A stretch of 64,000 nucleotides of DNA from Mesostigma viride (lineage: Eukaryota; Streptophyta; Mesostigmatophyceae; Mesostigmatales; Mesostigmataceae): NCBI GenBank assembly GCA_009746045.1, contig RPFO01000027.1, positions 1,808,202 through 1,872,201 on the forward strand, in the 5' to 3' direction. Both the position numbers and the translations under genes were made by a program. Below are positions 53,716 through 64,000 of this stretch, one piece after another; the stretch's first letter is position 1, and every line of letters starts with the position of its first letter. Below the pieces are notes generated by a model, which saw only the letters and a list, made by a program, of their open reading frames with translations, was not told the DNA's origin and did not search any database.

Positions 53716-53925
53716 CTAATCAACCGTGACCATGAAGTCCGGCTCAGTCCACATTTCCAGGAACGCATCCAACATAATTTGGCGATAAAACTCAGGAAGC
53801 CTGCAGGATGACCAATGAAACTGGACAATGTAGGTATCCGTGGAGGAAGGGAAAGGAGACATCACGAAATTTGGCCAGCTAGCATGTGTGTCGATGTAAG
53901 TGTTCGGCTCGAGTCCGGTATCCAT
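53716..53925 (-). CDS. Small ORF resembling part of Tnp2 exon 2
   Basis: 69 residues from ATG 53925. The string TYIDTHASWPNFVMSPF parallels FMDTHSSWPAFVSCVNLPEW of the transposase core, and IMLDAFLEMWTEPDFMV parallels IFLDLIAEDFLVLWKGYYI, in the same order and spacing class. It lies upstream of the Tnp2 start on the same strand. It may be a condensed or captured piece of a related transposase, or a decoy of it. Only about 70 residues are available, so homology is tentative. Confidence 0.35.
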   Translation of the reverse strand: MDTGLEPNTYIDTHASWPNFVMSPFPSSTDTYIVQFHWSSCRLPEFYRQIMLDAFLEMWTEPDFMVTVD

Positions 53926-54508
53926 GGGTGGGTGGCAAGCCGACCGCCATCTTTCTGGTGCCTGCCTGCGTGCCACCCGCCGCCGTGATAGCCGCTAAGT
54001 CACCCGTTGCAAGTTTGAGTCTGCTCGCCAACGCTTTCGATGTCGTCGATCCCTTTTGATCAAACGGACATTTTCTCAGTCATTCAAATGGTAGATATTA
54101 CGGTCAGTGTACGGTAGTGTTGGTTAGTCACGGGCTCATTGGTAGAAGTCTACTGAAACGGTACAGCCTTAGCTCCTGAGGCCTCTGTACTTGTACCAAG
54201 CAGTACGGAGTTTAGCCGATCCGCACGCAGCCGCGGGGCGTGCGGGCCGCGCGGGGCGTGCGGGCCCCGCGCGGGCGTGCGGTCCGGCCGTTTGTGTAGC
54301 TGCCGTTGGTGCCTTTTGGCGAAAGACGTTCAAAAAATTTTTGCGCGGGATGCTGCCAGGTTCGTCGATCTGCTGAATCCAACGGCGGACAGAGGCAGGT
54401 GCAGTGCGTCATGTATACGTTGGCACCGTCTCCGTTCGCAAAACGGGGGGATTCCGGACTTAGCCAGCCTTGGTCATCTGCATGGTGGTGTGCGACCGAA
54501 CGTTGTAA

Positions 54509-56789
54509 ATGCCGAGAAGGGTAGCAGTGCTCCGACCAGCTCACGTGTGCAGTGACGAGGAGTGGGAGCGATTTGATGCAAAAGCGACCGAAGACGAAAA
54601 GCCCAAACAAAACGTCGGTCCCAAGGAATATGTGCGGACCTTAAGACTGCAAATAACGACCTTTGGCCGTGCATACCTGGTAGACGGGTATGTCCTCAAG
54701 GAACAGGATGGCAAGATGGTGGAGGCTTGATTAACCGGATAAAGAAGAGCTGCATAACTTTCTAGAAACAGCTGTGGGTGACGACAACCGTGCAGAGCTG
54801 GATAAGTATGAGGCATCATGCTGGGTGCTAGACCCGACGACTGGTGAGCTCACCCCCCAGAAGCCCAAGGGCTCCAAACCCAAAGCCTTAAGTGTTGACG
54901 AATTCGTAAGAAAGGAGCTGAGCCGGTGGCTAAGCAACGCGAGCTCCAAAAAGCGGCAGAGTGCTGGCGCCGAGGAGTCAGATGATGACGGCGACCTGAA
55001 GGAAAATCGCCAAGCGCTCGGCGACGTGACGAACATGCCAAAGGTAATAACGCTATCTTTAGCTACAGGAGTCTGCAAGCTTCTTGGTTTTTCCTTTCAT
55101 CGCGGGTCTGCTATTAACCGACTTCCCGAATGTTAACGTCCTTATTCCATGCCCCGCCCTCTGCTTGCAGGCAATTCCTGCTGCCAAGCCGGCGGCCAAG
55201 CCGGCGGCCAAGCCGGCGGCCAAGCCGGAGGTCAAGCCGGAGGTCAAGCCGGAAGTAAAGCCGGAGGTCAAGCCGGAGGTCAAGCCGGAGGTCAAGCCGG
55301 AGGCCAAGCCTGTGCAGCATGCCACAGGCGTCCGAGCAGATGAAATTCGGAGACTCAGAGCTCGGCTCCAAGCCCTTGAGGAGGAGTTAGAGCAGGAAGT
55401 CGCAGGGTACGCGCCTCCACCTGTGGAGGCATCGGATGTGAGGCCGCCGCCTCCGGTGGCCAAGAAGGTTGTACCGCCGCCCCCTCCCGTTCCCAAGCAG
55501 CCTGTCATGCCGCCCCCTCCGGTGGCCAAGAAGGTTGTACCGCCGCCCCCTCCTGTTGGCACGCAGCCTGTCATGCCGCCCCCTCCGGTGCCCAGCAACG
55601 CTGTGCAGCCGCCCCCACGGTGTTGTTGGGCACCGTGCCCAACAACACCGTGGAGCCGCCCACTCCGGGGCCCAAGCTGGCCGACCTGCCAATGCCGGAT
55701 GGTCTCCCGCCTGCTCGTGTGCCTGCCATCAAGCCAGATGTCTTCGAGCCCATCACGTCGCGCCCCGCCATCAACAAGCCGGCCGCCAGCAACAAGCCGG
55801 CCGCCAGCAAGAAGCCGGCCGCCAGCAAGAAGCCGGCTGCAAAGCGAAAGCTTCCTAGTGGTCCCATGGACTTGGGTCTTGCGCACTATCTGAGCACCTT
55901 ACTGCCAACCGTGGTGGTTCAAGAGCGACCGGGCCCTGGTGGTTTCGGAGAAGCACTGCACGGGGCCTTCGTGGCACAAAGGTACAAGTACGAGCGCGAT
56001 GGGGCGCGGCCGGCTGCGTATGTTTGGGAGCCTGGCAAAGTGGTGGAGGTGAAGCCGAAGCTCAAGGCCCCTTACGGCACGCGGTTTGTGGAGCGTGATG
56101 GGGGCTCGCAAATGCTGTTTGTTGACTTTGCCACGATGCATTACGGTGACGCCGAGGGCAACGAGAATGCGTGGGTCCTTCTGGGCAACGTCACTGACGA
56201 CGACCTTCGAGGCGCACGTGCGAAATTGAAGGAGAGTTGGGGGCCAGCAGAGGAGAAGGAGGAGGTGTCGGATGAGTATGTACCGGCCAAGCGAGCGCGG
56301 GCGCCACCCAAGGAGAAGGCGTCTGCCGGTGCTCCCTCCGCGCCAGCGATCCCGCCTGCCTCTAGCTCTTCGACTGCAACGGCGTCTGCCGGTGCTCCCT
56401 CCGCGCCAGCGATCCCGCCTGCCTCTAGCTCTCCGGCCGCAGCAGCGTCTGCCGGTGCTCCCTCCGCGCCAGCGATCCCGCCTGCCTCTAGCCCTTCGCC
56501 CGCAATGGCGTCTGCCGGTGCTCCCTCCGCGCCAGCGATCCCGCCTGCCTCTAGCCCTTCGCCCGCAACGGCGTCTGCCGATGCTCCCTCCGCGCCAGCA
56601 ATCCCGCCTGCCTCTAGTCCTTCGCCCGCAACGGCGTCTGCCGATGCTCCCTCCGCGCCAGATCTCACCGAGGCGGAACTGGAGCTTGCCGCGATCATGC
56701 AGGCCATGATGGCAAAAGCGCAGCGGAAAGTTGAGCTGGAGCGGCAAGCAAAGGAGTCCCAGAGTCAGACTCCTGATCCGGTAATTTAG
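54509..56789 (+). pseudogene. Second CACTA gene (TnpA position), probably decayed
   Basis: Divergent from Tnp2, starting MPRRVAVLRPAHVCSDEEWE at 54509. After MVEA a TGA at 54728 and a frame change precede DKEELHNFLETAVGDDNRAE. A clean intron (55044-55170, GTAATA...TTGCAG) joins NMPK to AIPAAKPAAK. Next come AAKP and EVKP repeats, a heptad-like RRLRARLQALEEELEQE coiled coil, and PPPPV repeats. A frame change lies in the proline tract near 55617. The final part has KPAASKKP repeats, a globular segment (GFGEALHGAFVAQRYKYERD ... LFVDFATMHYGDAEG) and five 21-residue SAGAPSAPAIPPAS repeats. By position it may be the subterminal-repeat-binding protein. Either decayed or affected by sequencing errors. 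Confidence 0.5.
56318..56670. repeat. 63-bp tandem coding repeat
   Basis: Five and a half units, each beginning GCGTCTGCCG(G/A)TGCTCCC and encoding ASAGAPSAPAIPPASS-type peptides in the second CACTA gene. The units are nearly identical, implying recent expansion. Confidence 0.9.
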
Positions 56790-57355
56790 TGGAATGTTTT
56801 TTCTGAAGCACGTTTTAGCTATGTAGTGATGTGGTGTTGTCACACCCAATTGCCATGTGCGTATATTTTTGTTACTCATGTATGTATCACTCTCATGCTA
56901 GGTCATGCATCATACCCACAGGCATAACCCATTTCACCATAGGATGTTTTGCTGGGCAACAACTATCTGCCGTGCCTGACTGCCCCCCCCCCTGCCTTGC
57001 TGCCCTTGTGTCCTCTTCAATGGTGGTGCTCTGTGTGCCTGCAGGCCTCCAAAGCATGAGTGCTGGCAACTGTGTGGCTTTGTTCATGCAAAGCTAAGCA
57101 TCATTGATCATGATGACACCTGAAGAAGAAGTAAATTAATTGGCTGGGCTTGATGCGGCCTGTGTTATTTCACAATGGTGGAAACGTATATCGCTGAGAC
57201 GCCCAATGTGGGGCTAAATCCTCATTGTAAATCAAGAGAGACAACTGTAAATGGGATGTATTATTATTTCTAATAAAGAAACCATTTGGAATGATGGCCT
57301 GTTAAGCTGTTCTTAACAGTGCTTGTGTTGTAATGCTGGCAAACTCTGCATTTTC
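56790..57355. other. 3' flank of the second CACTA gene
   Basis: No coding sequence. AATAAAG at about 57272 is a plausible polyadenylation signal for the plus-strand gene. Confidence 0.4.
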
Positions 57356-57712
57356 CCCTTTTTTATCACTGTCATTTTTACCACTTTGTGGTATTTTTTT
57401 ACCACCCTCATTTTTACCACTTTGTGGCGTGTTTTTACCACCCTCACTTTTACCACTTTGTGGTATTTTTTACCACTTTGACAGTAAAAGAGGTGGTAAA
57501 AGGTGGTAAAATGATTTTACCACCTGCTTTGCTCCTAGCGTTTTCCCACCGTTTTATCACTTTTCCCCCACTTTTACCACTTTCTACCACTTTTTACCAC
57601 TTTTTACCACTTTTTACCACTTTTTACCACTTTTTACCACTTTTTACCACTTTTTACCACTTTTTACCACCTACTTTTACCACTTTTACCACTTTTACCA
57701 CTTTTACGGTTC
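57356..57712. repeat. Right subterminal array of GTGGTAAAAA units
   Basis: TTTTTACCAC units in long direct runs (57570-57705) plus shorter blocks of both orientations (57370-57520), mirror image of the left array at 48966-49345. Confidence 0.8.
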
Positions 57713-57726
57713 CTGAGTTCCTAGAG

Positions 57727-58409
57727 CACGTGCCCTTCCGGCTGAATTTCAAATTTCCGCGCGCAGTCCGTTGGAGAGGGGCGCTGCGTCCGGAGTCCGG
57801 ACTTAGGGAATTCGGAGGCTGCTGGTCGCACAAAAGATCGTTGTTGGCTGTTGAGTGATGTCCGACTGGCACGATGGAGAGGGCTCCATCACATTGGCGA
57901 CCTCACCAGTGGCCCACATGTACCGACGAGACCTGCATCTCGAGCTTGTCGGCCCTCACGCTGCAGCTGTCACCATGCGAGACGCCCTGAGACTCTCGGC
58001 ATGATTTTTCCCGTGAAATATCACGCCCTCGATTCGCAGCAAGGCCCGTCTCCTCCAATATGGCCGACTGCGGGCTGTGCCGTAACAGGAAATGTCCGGG
58101 TGATGGCAGGCAGTGCCTACCCATCCCACCGCATGCACCGCGTCAAGCAATATTTCCACTTCCGCTGCTACTGGGCACCGGGCTACTGCCTACATTTCTT
58201 CAATCGCTCCATCGCCTCCTCCATGGTGCCTCGCTCCCTGCGGCCCCTCCGCCACGCCGGATATCCATGGCAATCAAGCCTACCGGCTACCACCATACCG
58301 GCCACGAGCCCTTGCTGCACCAAACGAAGTGTGCGGCCCCGAAATTAAGTGAAGTACACGGCAGGACTGGGAACCACCTGAAATTACATCGGGGTCTCCA
58401 GTGGACTTG
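57727..58409. other. Stretch between two elements, no gene recognised
   Basis: A 49-codon plus-strand ORF from ATG 57858 (MSDWHDGEGSITLATSPVAH) has coding-like composition but no family resemblance and no continuation. The rest shows no structure. Confidence 0.35.
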
Positions 58410-59026
58410 AGTTGTGAGGGTGAGAATGCCACGAATTCCGCCATGGTTCTTGCAGGAAGTTGCCTTTATTAATAACAAGGAAACACAGACGTAAGTCACG
58501 TCACTTCCAAGACTGCACGCAGCACAGACGACAGGGTCGCAGTGCCAAGAGAACGTGCACGCAAGAACTAGCGTCCCGGTGTGACCAAGTCACTCATATA
58601 GCTTGCTAGGGACGCGTCCAAGTATTCAGCTGCACTGTCACAGCTGAACTGTCAATCAATTGATTACACAGACTCTGGCACGCCTTTGGCGCGCAGATCT
58701 ATCAATTGTCCATACGGCTAGTCCTGTGGACCTATCCGTACACTAGTCAGCATCAATTGTCTCATAGGTCCTGGCGCGCTACAGCACGCCTACCTATCAA
58801 TTGACCATCAAGTCCTGTACAAGTCCTGTCAACGTCCTGCGGACTATCAAAGTGACACTTGTACATCCTGTGTCCGTACGCGCCCACAGTGGCGCGCCGG
58901 GTACTGTCGGCACAGCCTAGGAAACGTCATAACTTTTACGTTCCTTAACTAAATGAGGCGTTCAAGGTGCCGTTGGAAAGAGCGTAACAATCTCTATCCA
59001 TCTAACGTAAATCCTTTACGTTAACT
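58410..59026 (-). repeat. 3' LTR of the older AGTT-LTR element
   Basis: About 617 bp. It shares CTTTCCAACG with the LTR at 40418 and has AATAAAGG (58463, minus) as a polyadenylation signal. The partner LTR is outside the window, so the outer end at 58410 is inferred from the AGTT/AACT pattern. Confidence 0.65.
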
Positions 59027-59447
59027 CCAATCCCTTCTTTTCTTTAGGGATCACATCCCCTGCCAGGGACCCTTGAAGTAGCTTGACATGTCCTTCACTC
59101 CAGCTTGAAGCTTGAACAGATGTCTTTAATGGCCAATGCCATTCCCCCAGCCCTTTCTTTTAAGGAACTGGAAAAGAAACAGATCTGCCACAGGGAAAAC
59201 CATTCCATGAGAAATGGATAAAAACCTATGGAAGTGGCATTACAGAGTACCACCAGATATTAGAAGCACACAAAATTAAATACATACAGGTTAATTCTAT
59301 GAGGTCTTCTCCAGGAATTAATCCCATCACCTCGGTAGAGCCTCCAGTACAATGACCTTCTGGCGGTGAGTTACATTAATCCCAGATACTAATCCCATAA
59401 AACCCAGTACATATTCAATATAAGTACAATAAATCCATGACAATTAA

Positions 59448-61135
59448 CCCCTAAATGGTCTGAGATCCTGCCGATAAATCGGCTGGATCTTCACAATTTT
59501 GCAAACCAGATGCCATCCAACCTACCCATATCCAATGGCTGTCCTTGGGGGCCAAGCATGTCCATGAGTTGCCCTTCGGGTTGGTATATCACAACCTCAC
59601 AGATATGCAGGGTAGGCCATGTATAACTGCCGTCAAAGTCAGGGGGGTCAAGACGCGCGTTTTCATTTTTGGTAGAATGTGCATTTTGAATTATGTTTTA
59701 AGACCTAGGCACCTACCACTTCAGGGATGATAAACAATTAGTTGCTGAACAGTTTGAGCCATTGGGGTCATCATTTGGGTGGGTATACCAGCAGTTACAC
59801 CCAGTACAGCCCATAGGGGTACCGTTGGTAAAAAGCAACCAAGGGGGTAGGGGTGGGCATACTACCTACTAATATGGCCACCAACCATGCCAAACAATAC
59901 ATTCCCCTTCCACAATGATGGGGAAACATAACTGCATCATCACACTGCCCTTACATGGCACCTATGTGCAGGTGCTACCTTGTCCATGCACGTAGGTAAC
60001 GTGGTACGGATACCCTACGCAAGGCATGCATTCTAGGAGGCAGCCACCAACAAACTAGTGATGTTGAGCCTATTTCAGCCTGCCCTAGCAAGGATAAACT
60101 AGGCCTAAGCTGCTATAGCTTGCCAGGTGATGGCCAGCACACCTGGTGGCACATGCTGTCAATGGGAAGCTTTTACTCACCAGTTACGTGCTTGATGATG
60201 CCACAGCGACCAGCCAACTGCCTCACACTCATGCAATATGTGTATGGGAAATGTATAACAAACATATATGGAGGTATTCAAACCCATACAGCCTCTAAAA
60301 CTTATCACCATCACCCTGTGGCAGGTCAACTGACTGAGGGAAGCATCTAAGAAGGGTGTTTTGGAAAGGGGCCAGGCCAGGGTCAAGAAAGAGCATGAAT
60401 AATGCAAAAAGAATGTGCTACCAAGCTAGAACGTATATATAAACGTCAAAAATCGATAGGAAAACGATGCTTAAGCTTTACCAGGCATGGATGGCGTTAC
60501 CTTGGCCCAGGCGGTGGCCGCAAAATGGCGCATTTCGGCACACCAAAGTTGTGCAGCATGGTCGCTGGATTCGGCGATTTCTGGCCACCCTTGCACGTTT
60601 ACGACTACTATGTATCATAAAAAGTATAAAGAAACCGATATATCCTTTAAAATACGCCGGAAAGGTATTGCTGTCAACGTTTCTATCGTCCGGCCTGATC
60701 GCAGTTTTTTCTAGCAAGAACGCTGCCGACACCTATCAAAGGGCATTCCCGCGAACCAGAAATTGGCCTGTATGATCTTTAGGACGTATAAAATCAATAT
60801 CCTAAGTTTGGTCAGAAAATTCGAACGAAAACGTAAATGCCACGCGTGGGCGCAAGCCGCCATGGCCAGGTCGTCGTTTTCCGGAATGCACGTTGTACGC
60901 GTAAAAGTACCCTGACCCCTTGTACTTTGACCGGCCAGAACACCTCTATAACTTTGTCAGAAGTATGCAAACCCATATACCATGCTTTAGAGTATTTTAT
61001 AAACTTTCGATCTTCTCAGCTAAACGTTTCCTAATTCTCAATAGTTTTCGCGGCATTTGGTCGCCCGAGAAGGGGCCGATGCATCGGCTGGAACTCGATT
61101 TTTGGCGGAAAATCGGCCGCAAGACCATTTAGGGG
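59448..61135. mobile_element. piggyBac-like TTAA-flanked element (1688 bp)
   Basis: Inverted ends CCCCTAAATGGTCT...AGACCATTTAGGGG, each next to TTAA (59444-59447 and 61136-61139). TTAA target and C-run ends fit piggyBac. Subterminal CCGATAAATCGG and CCGATTTTCCGCC motifs are also roughly inverted. No transposase ORF is recognised, so it is non-autonomous. It interrupts the 3' untranslated region of the LTR element: the two flanks total about 930 bp, against about 985 bp in the uninterrupted relative. Confidence 0.78.
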
Positions 61136-61669
61136 TTAAAATACCACTTGACAAAGTAAGGCGTATTACAATAGTTTGCCTGTCATTCTCTCAACAGGGG
61201 TCTATTGGCGCCCGTCTTACGGCGCCCGTCTACTTGCCAGATGGTAAACTGCCACAGCAAACAAATGACAAAATGAAAACACATAGGCAACAATTAAATC
61301 CTGCCCTGGGGAACTAGGGAAGTCTGAACAGGCAAACACCTGAACAGGCCAGCTTGTAGAAACATAATACCAGGGAATCGAACCCCGCCCTATAAACCCC
61401 AGAATAAAGGTTCCCAGACCATTGTGAGAAGTATGTACAAATATACATTTCTTTTAAAATAGAATACATGGTCTGTAATGGACCTGTCAACCTTGTGTAG
61501 TCAACAGCATGAACCCCAGCCAAAACCTGGCTGTATCCTGATTAAAATCAGAGTGAGTGTACCATGGTCCATGAGCCTTAGTACAGACTAAAATACAGGT
61601 ATTATGCCAGTCACAATGCTGACACTACCACACAATCTGCTCTCCAATGCCCTATAACCATGCACCAGC

Positions 61670-63966
61670 TTAGACAGCTTGCTGAGATGGGTCCATCAGA
61701 GACTGAAGAACCTTGTATTGCACTGCTGCCTTCTGCACTAGCTTGGTCAAAGCATCAGCAGGATTGTCAACCCCAGGGATATGCTCAATATTGGCCAAGG
61801 AGGACAACTCCTTAAGAAGGAGATAATCCAAGTCCCTACTTCTGGCCATCTGCCTGTGCACAAACTGCACCATCCCCATGGAGTCTGTTTTTAGAAGAGT
61901 GGTAACCTGAAGTGGCCAAGGAGTGTTAGAAGTCATCTGATGAAGCAACTCCTTCAGATAAAGGCTTGTGTGAATGCCTTCACAAATAGCCCTGCATTCT
62001 GCCACATCACTGCTGACAGCCACCCGTTTGTGCAGGCGACTAAACCAGCTCACCAAACTCCCCAGGCCTTCCTGTCTGAGCACAAAGAGCCCTGCAGCCC
62101 TGCCCCTGACCTTGGAGACCTGCCTGCTGTCCATTGAGCTATCCACATACAGCTCCATGCAAATGGGTTGTGATAAATCCACTGCAGACAACAGAATGCC
62201 AGATGAAGCCCTGACCTGATCAGCCACCTTGGCAGACCCTAGCTCCACCAGCATGTCATCAGGCAACCTGGCTATGACCATAAGGTCTGGCCTGGAAATG
62301 CCTGCCACCCAAGCAACCATGCCCCTCACCATGGGACACAGTGCCTGTGTGATGGTTGGAGGAAGCTTGCTAATGAGGGTCTCTTGATAATCATTGCCCC
62401 CCACCAGCAGCATACGCCACTCCCCCCCTTCTTCACCAGTGTGGCCTCCATGCCCACAAACAGCAGAGGCTCATTCTCCACCTGCCATTGCTCCCTACCC
62501 AGAGGAAACTTGGACTTAATGATGGAGATCAGCTCCTTAAGCCACGACGTGGGAGCTATCAGATGTAGGTCATCCCCGTGCAGCGAAGCATACACTGGCA
62601 GGCCTTCCCATTGCCCCAGAAACAGACAGGGGTCTACAGGAGAGACCTTCAAGTTGCAATGCTCCTTCAGGAAACGGTTGAGAGTCTCCCTCCAGATTAT
62701 TGGACTTGACCTCAGGCCCTCCAGGCCCTTGAGGATTTTAAGGAACTCCGTGTGGATGTCCCTTTTCCATACAGCAGGCACCCTAACATAGAAAGGCGTC
62801 TTGCCCTCCCACTTTTCCTGTGCCACATCTGCATCCCCTCCAGAAATGCCCTCTTGAAGTCTACCACCACTGAGCCATAGTCCAAGCCCTTGTTGAGAAG
62901 GCCTAGAAATACACACAGCAGCAGCCTCCAAGTATCATGCACATGCCAGGGGTATACAACTCCTCAGCAGTGCACTCACCAGTACCCTTGAACTCATTCA
63001 GCACTGGCCTGACATGTGGTACCTTGACCCCGTCCACCTCCTTCATCTTGATGACAAACTTGAGCTTGAGTAGACGTCGTGCAGGAGGCAGGTCATTGAC
63101 AGGTTCCACGCATTTCTTGGAGATCCAGTCCTCCCCAGATTTAATCAAACCCAGTGTGACCTGGGGACACATAATGGGAGAGGACATGAGCTTCACCAGG
63201 CCTTGGTAGTTGATAGGGCTGTGTCCAGCAAGTGAGTGAGGACCAATGCCCAAACTGCTTGGATGACTAGCAGCTGGCAGTATGAGGTCATCAACCAAGG
63301 GCTCCTGCCCCTGGCACACTTGCACACGCTTAACCGACCTGGTTACTGCACGTGATAGGTGAGTGGTCCTGAAATTAATCAGTGGGACCTGACCAGCCCC
63401 TTCCTTAGTCAGGAGAGAGGACGTGATCACTACCCATCCTGGCATAGGAAATTCTGCCCCAGAAGAGCAGGTCCTTGATAGCCCTCCAAGACACAAAAAG
63501 CAGTGTCCTGTCCAAGGATAGGAATGAATACCTCACCCAGTACCTTCACGTGTACCCCGCCACTGAAGTCAGACACAAACTGATAGCTGGGTTCAGACAT
63601 GCTGTACCCTGCTGCAGCCCTGGTCCCAATGATGGAAACCTGAGAATTAGTGTCTACCTCTAAGGCAGTGTCCAGCCCCAGATTGCCATGCCACCTGAGC
63701 TTGGCTACCTTGGGCTGCTTCTTGGCCCTTTGTAGAGCCCCAATCAATCCAGCCAAACTTGTCCCCCTGGGCTTGGTTAGTGCCTTGGGCTTGACAGTTG
63801 ACTCCCCAGCTGTTGACCTTGCAGCCTGTTCAACAAGTACCTCTGCAACCTGGCCAGGGCTGACAGATTCCCCTGCAACAGATGTGGTCGTTGCGTCAGT
63901 GATGTCACCTGGGACCTGAAAATCCTGCAGATCCTGTGAGCCTTGTGCCTGACTGCCCTCATTCAT
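61670..63966 (-). CDS. Pol region of older element: retropepsin-like, RT, RNase H
   Basis: In order on the minus strand: retropepsin-like domain with LEVDTNSQVSIIG and GPALLGQNFL (about 63.65-63.45 kb); RT with VPHVRPVLNEF, VDFKRAFLEG, GLEGLRSSPIIW and SLHGDDLHL (63.0-62.55 kb); RNase H with LYVDSSMD, AECRAICEGI, KTDSMGM and VDNPADALTK (62.15-61.75 kb). Every diagnostic oddity of the younger element (DTNS, HGDD, protease directly before RT) is repeated. No integrase lies between protease and the window edge. Region treated as one fossil unit. Confidence 0.8.
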
Positions 63967-64000
63967 CAGGTTAGGCTTGACATATGACCAACTCAGCCGG

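Larger units (their letters stand above)
48953..57726. mobile_element. CACTA/EnSpm DNA transposon with two divergent genes
   Basis: Left end CACTAGGAACTCAGG. Right end, inverted, CTCTAGGAACTCAGG, 14 of 15 matching. Both ends lead into long arrays of GTGGTAAAAA-type units. Inside are a six-exon Tnp2-type transposase gene (minus) and a second gene (plus) transcribed away from it. Matching 3-bp duplications are not seen (ATA left, CAC right), and the changed second base at the right end suggests this copy may be disabled or older there. It lies 76 bp right of the AGTT-LTR element. Confidence 0.88.
58410..64000 (-). mobile_element. Older AGTT-LTR retroelement, runs off the right edge
   Basis: Related to 40418-48871. 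3' LTR at 58410-59026 with AGTTAAC/CACAACT ends, purine tract AAAGAAAAGAAGGGATTGG at 59027-59045, a 3' untranslated region interrupted by the TTAA-flanked element 59448-61135, then RNase H, RT and the retropepsin-like domain (61.67-63.97 kb, minus strand). Integrase and Gag would lie beyond the window. The coding part is broken in several places, at least three, so it is an older fossil than its relative. Confidence 0.82.

Noticed and set aside
54191-54376. Gly-Arg-Ala-rich ORF near 54.2 kb
   Set aside because: It reads a GCGGGGCGTGCGGGCC short tandem repeat upstream of the second CACTA gene.

Overview
This window is a dense nest of eukaryotic transposable elements with almost no host coding sequence. 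The elements present (Copia- and Gypsy-like LTR elements, a DIRS-type YR retroelement, LINEs with a restriction-like endonuclease, an ORF1-only LINE, CACTA/EnSpm, hAT, and probable mariner- and piggyBac-type short elements), spliceosomal introns in the CACTA transposase gene, and mixed GC suggest a nuclear genome, most likely a green alga or another microalga. That assignment is inference; there is no rRNA or conserved host gene to fix it.

Layout. 1-1917: LINE carrying only ORF1. 4100-4890: short TIR element. 5177-5641: broken HIRAN-domain (Rad5/HLTF type) gene, the only recognisable host-like sequence. 6497-7153 and 18007-18256: two halves of an old CACTA relic, split by a 10.85-kb Gypsy-like LTR element (7154-18006, target duplication GCCAT) that keeps gag and protease but shows no RT or integrase, and is itself hit by three LINE insertions. 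18339-24915: DIRS-type element with the split-repeat layout A1-ORFs-B1-A2-B2, its A2 repeat split by a 1.47-kb hAT element with an 8-bp target duplication. 25062-31932: TA-flanked TIR element split by a young complete Copia element (25350-31758, LTRs reading identical, target duplication AAAAG). 34293-35020: a perfect 728-bp palindrome with a 5-bp target duplication. 35.2-36.7 kb: TTGACA repeats, a 450-bp TCA tract and a GA tract. 37032-40324: three nested LINE copies. 40418-48871: a young LTR element with AGTT...AACT LTR ends and the unusual order integrase, protease, RT, RNase H. 48953-57726: a CACTA element with two divergent genes and decamer subterminal arrays. 58410 to the right edge: an older relative of the 40-48 kb LTR element on the minus strand, its 3' untranslated region split by a TTAA-flanked piggyBac-like element.

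The clearest new biology: (1) two related REL-endonuclease LINE families whose 3' junctions, at all six copies here, abut (AT)n tracts, with three clear 14-18-bp target duplications; (2) the LTR lineage with protease between integrase and RT, seen in both copies, with a conserved tRNA-like T-arm and paired GGGCGCC motifs in the 3' region; (3) the mobile 728-bp palindrome; (4) a complete six-exon Tnp2 gene inside a CACTA element whose ends are built from GTGGTAAAAA arrays. Function of individual unrecognised ORFs is left open.
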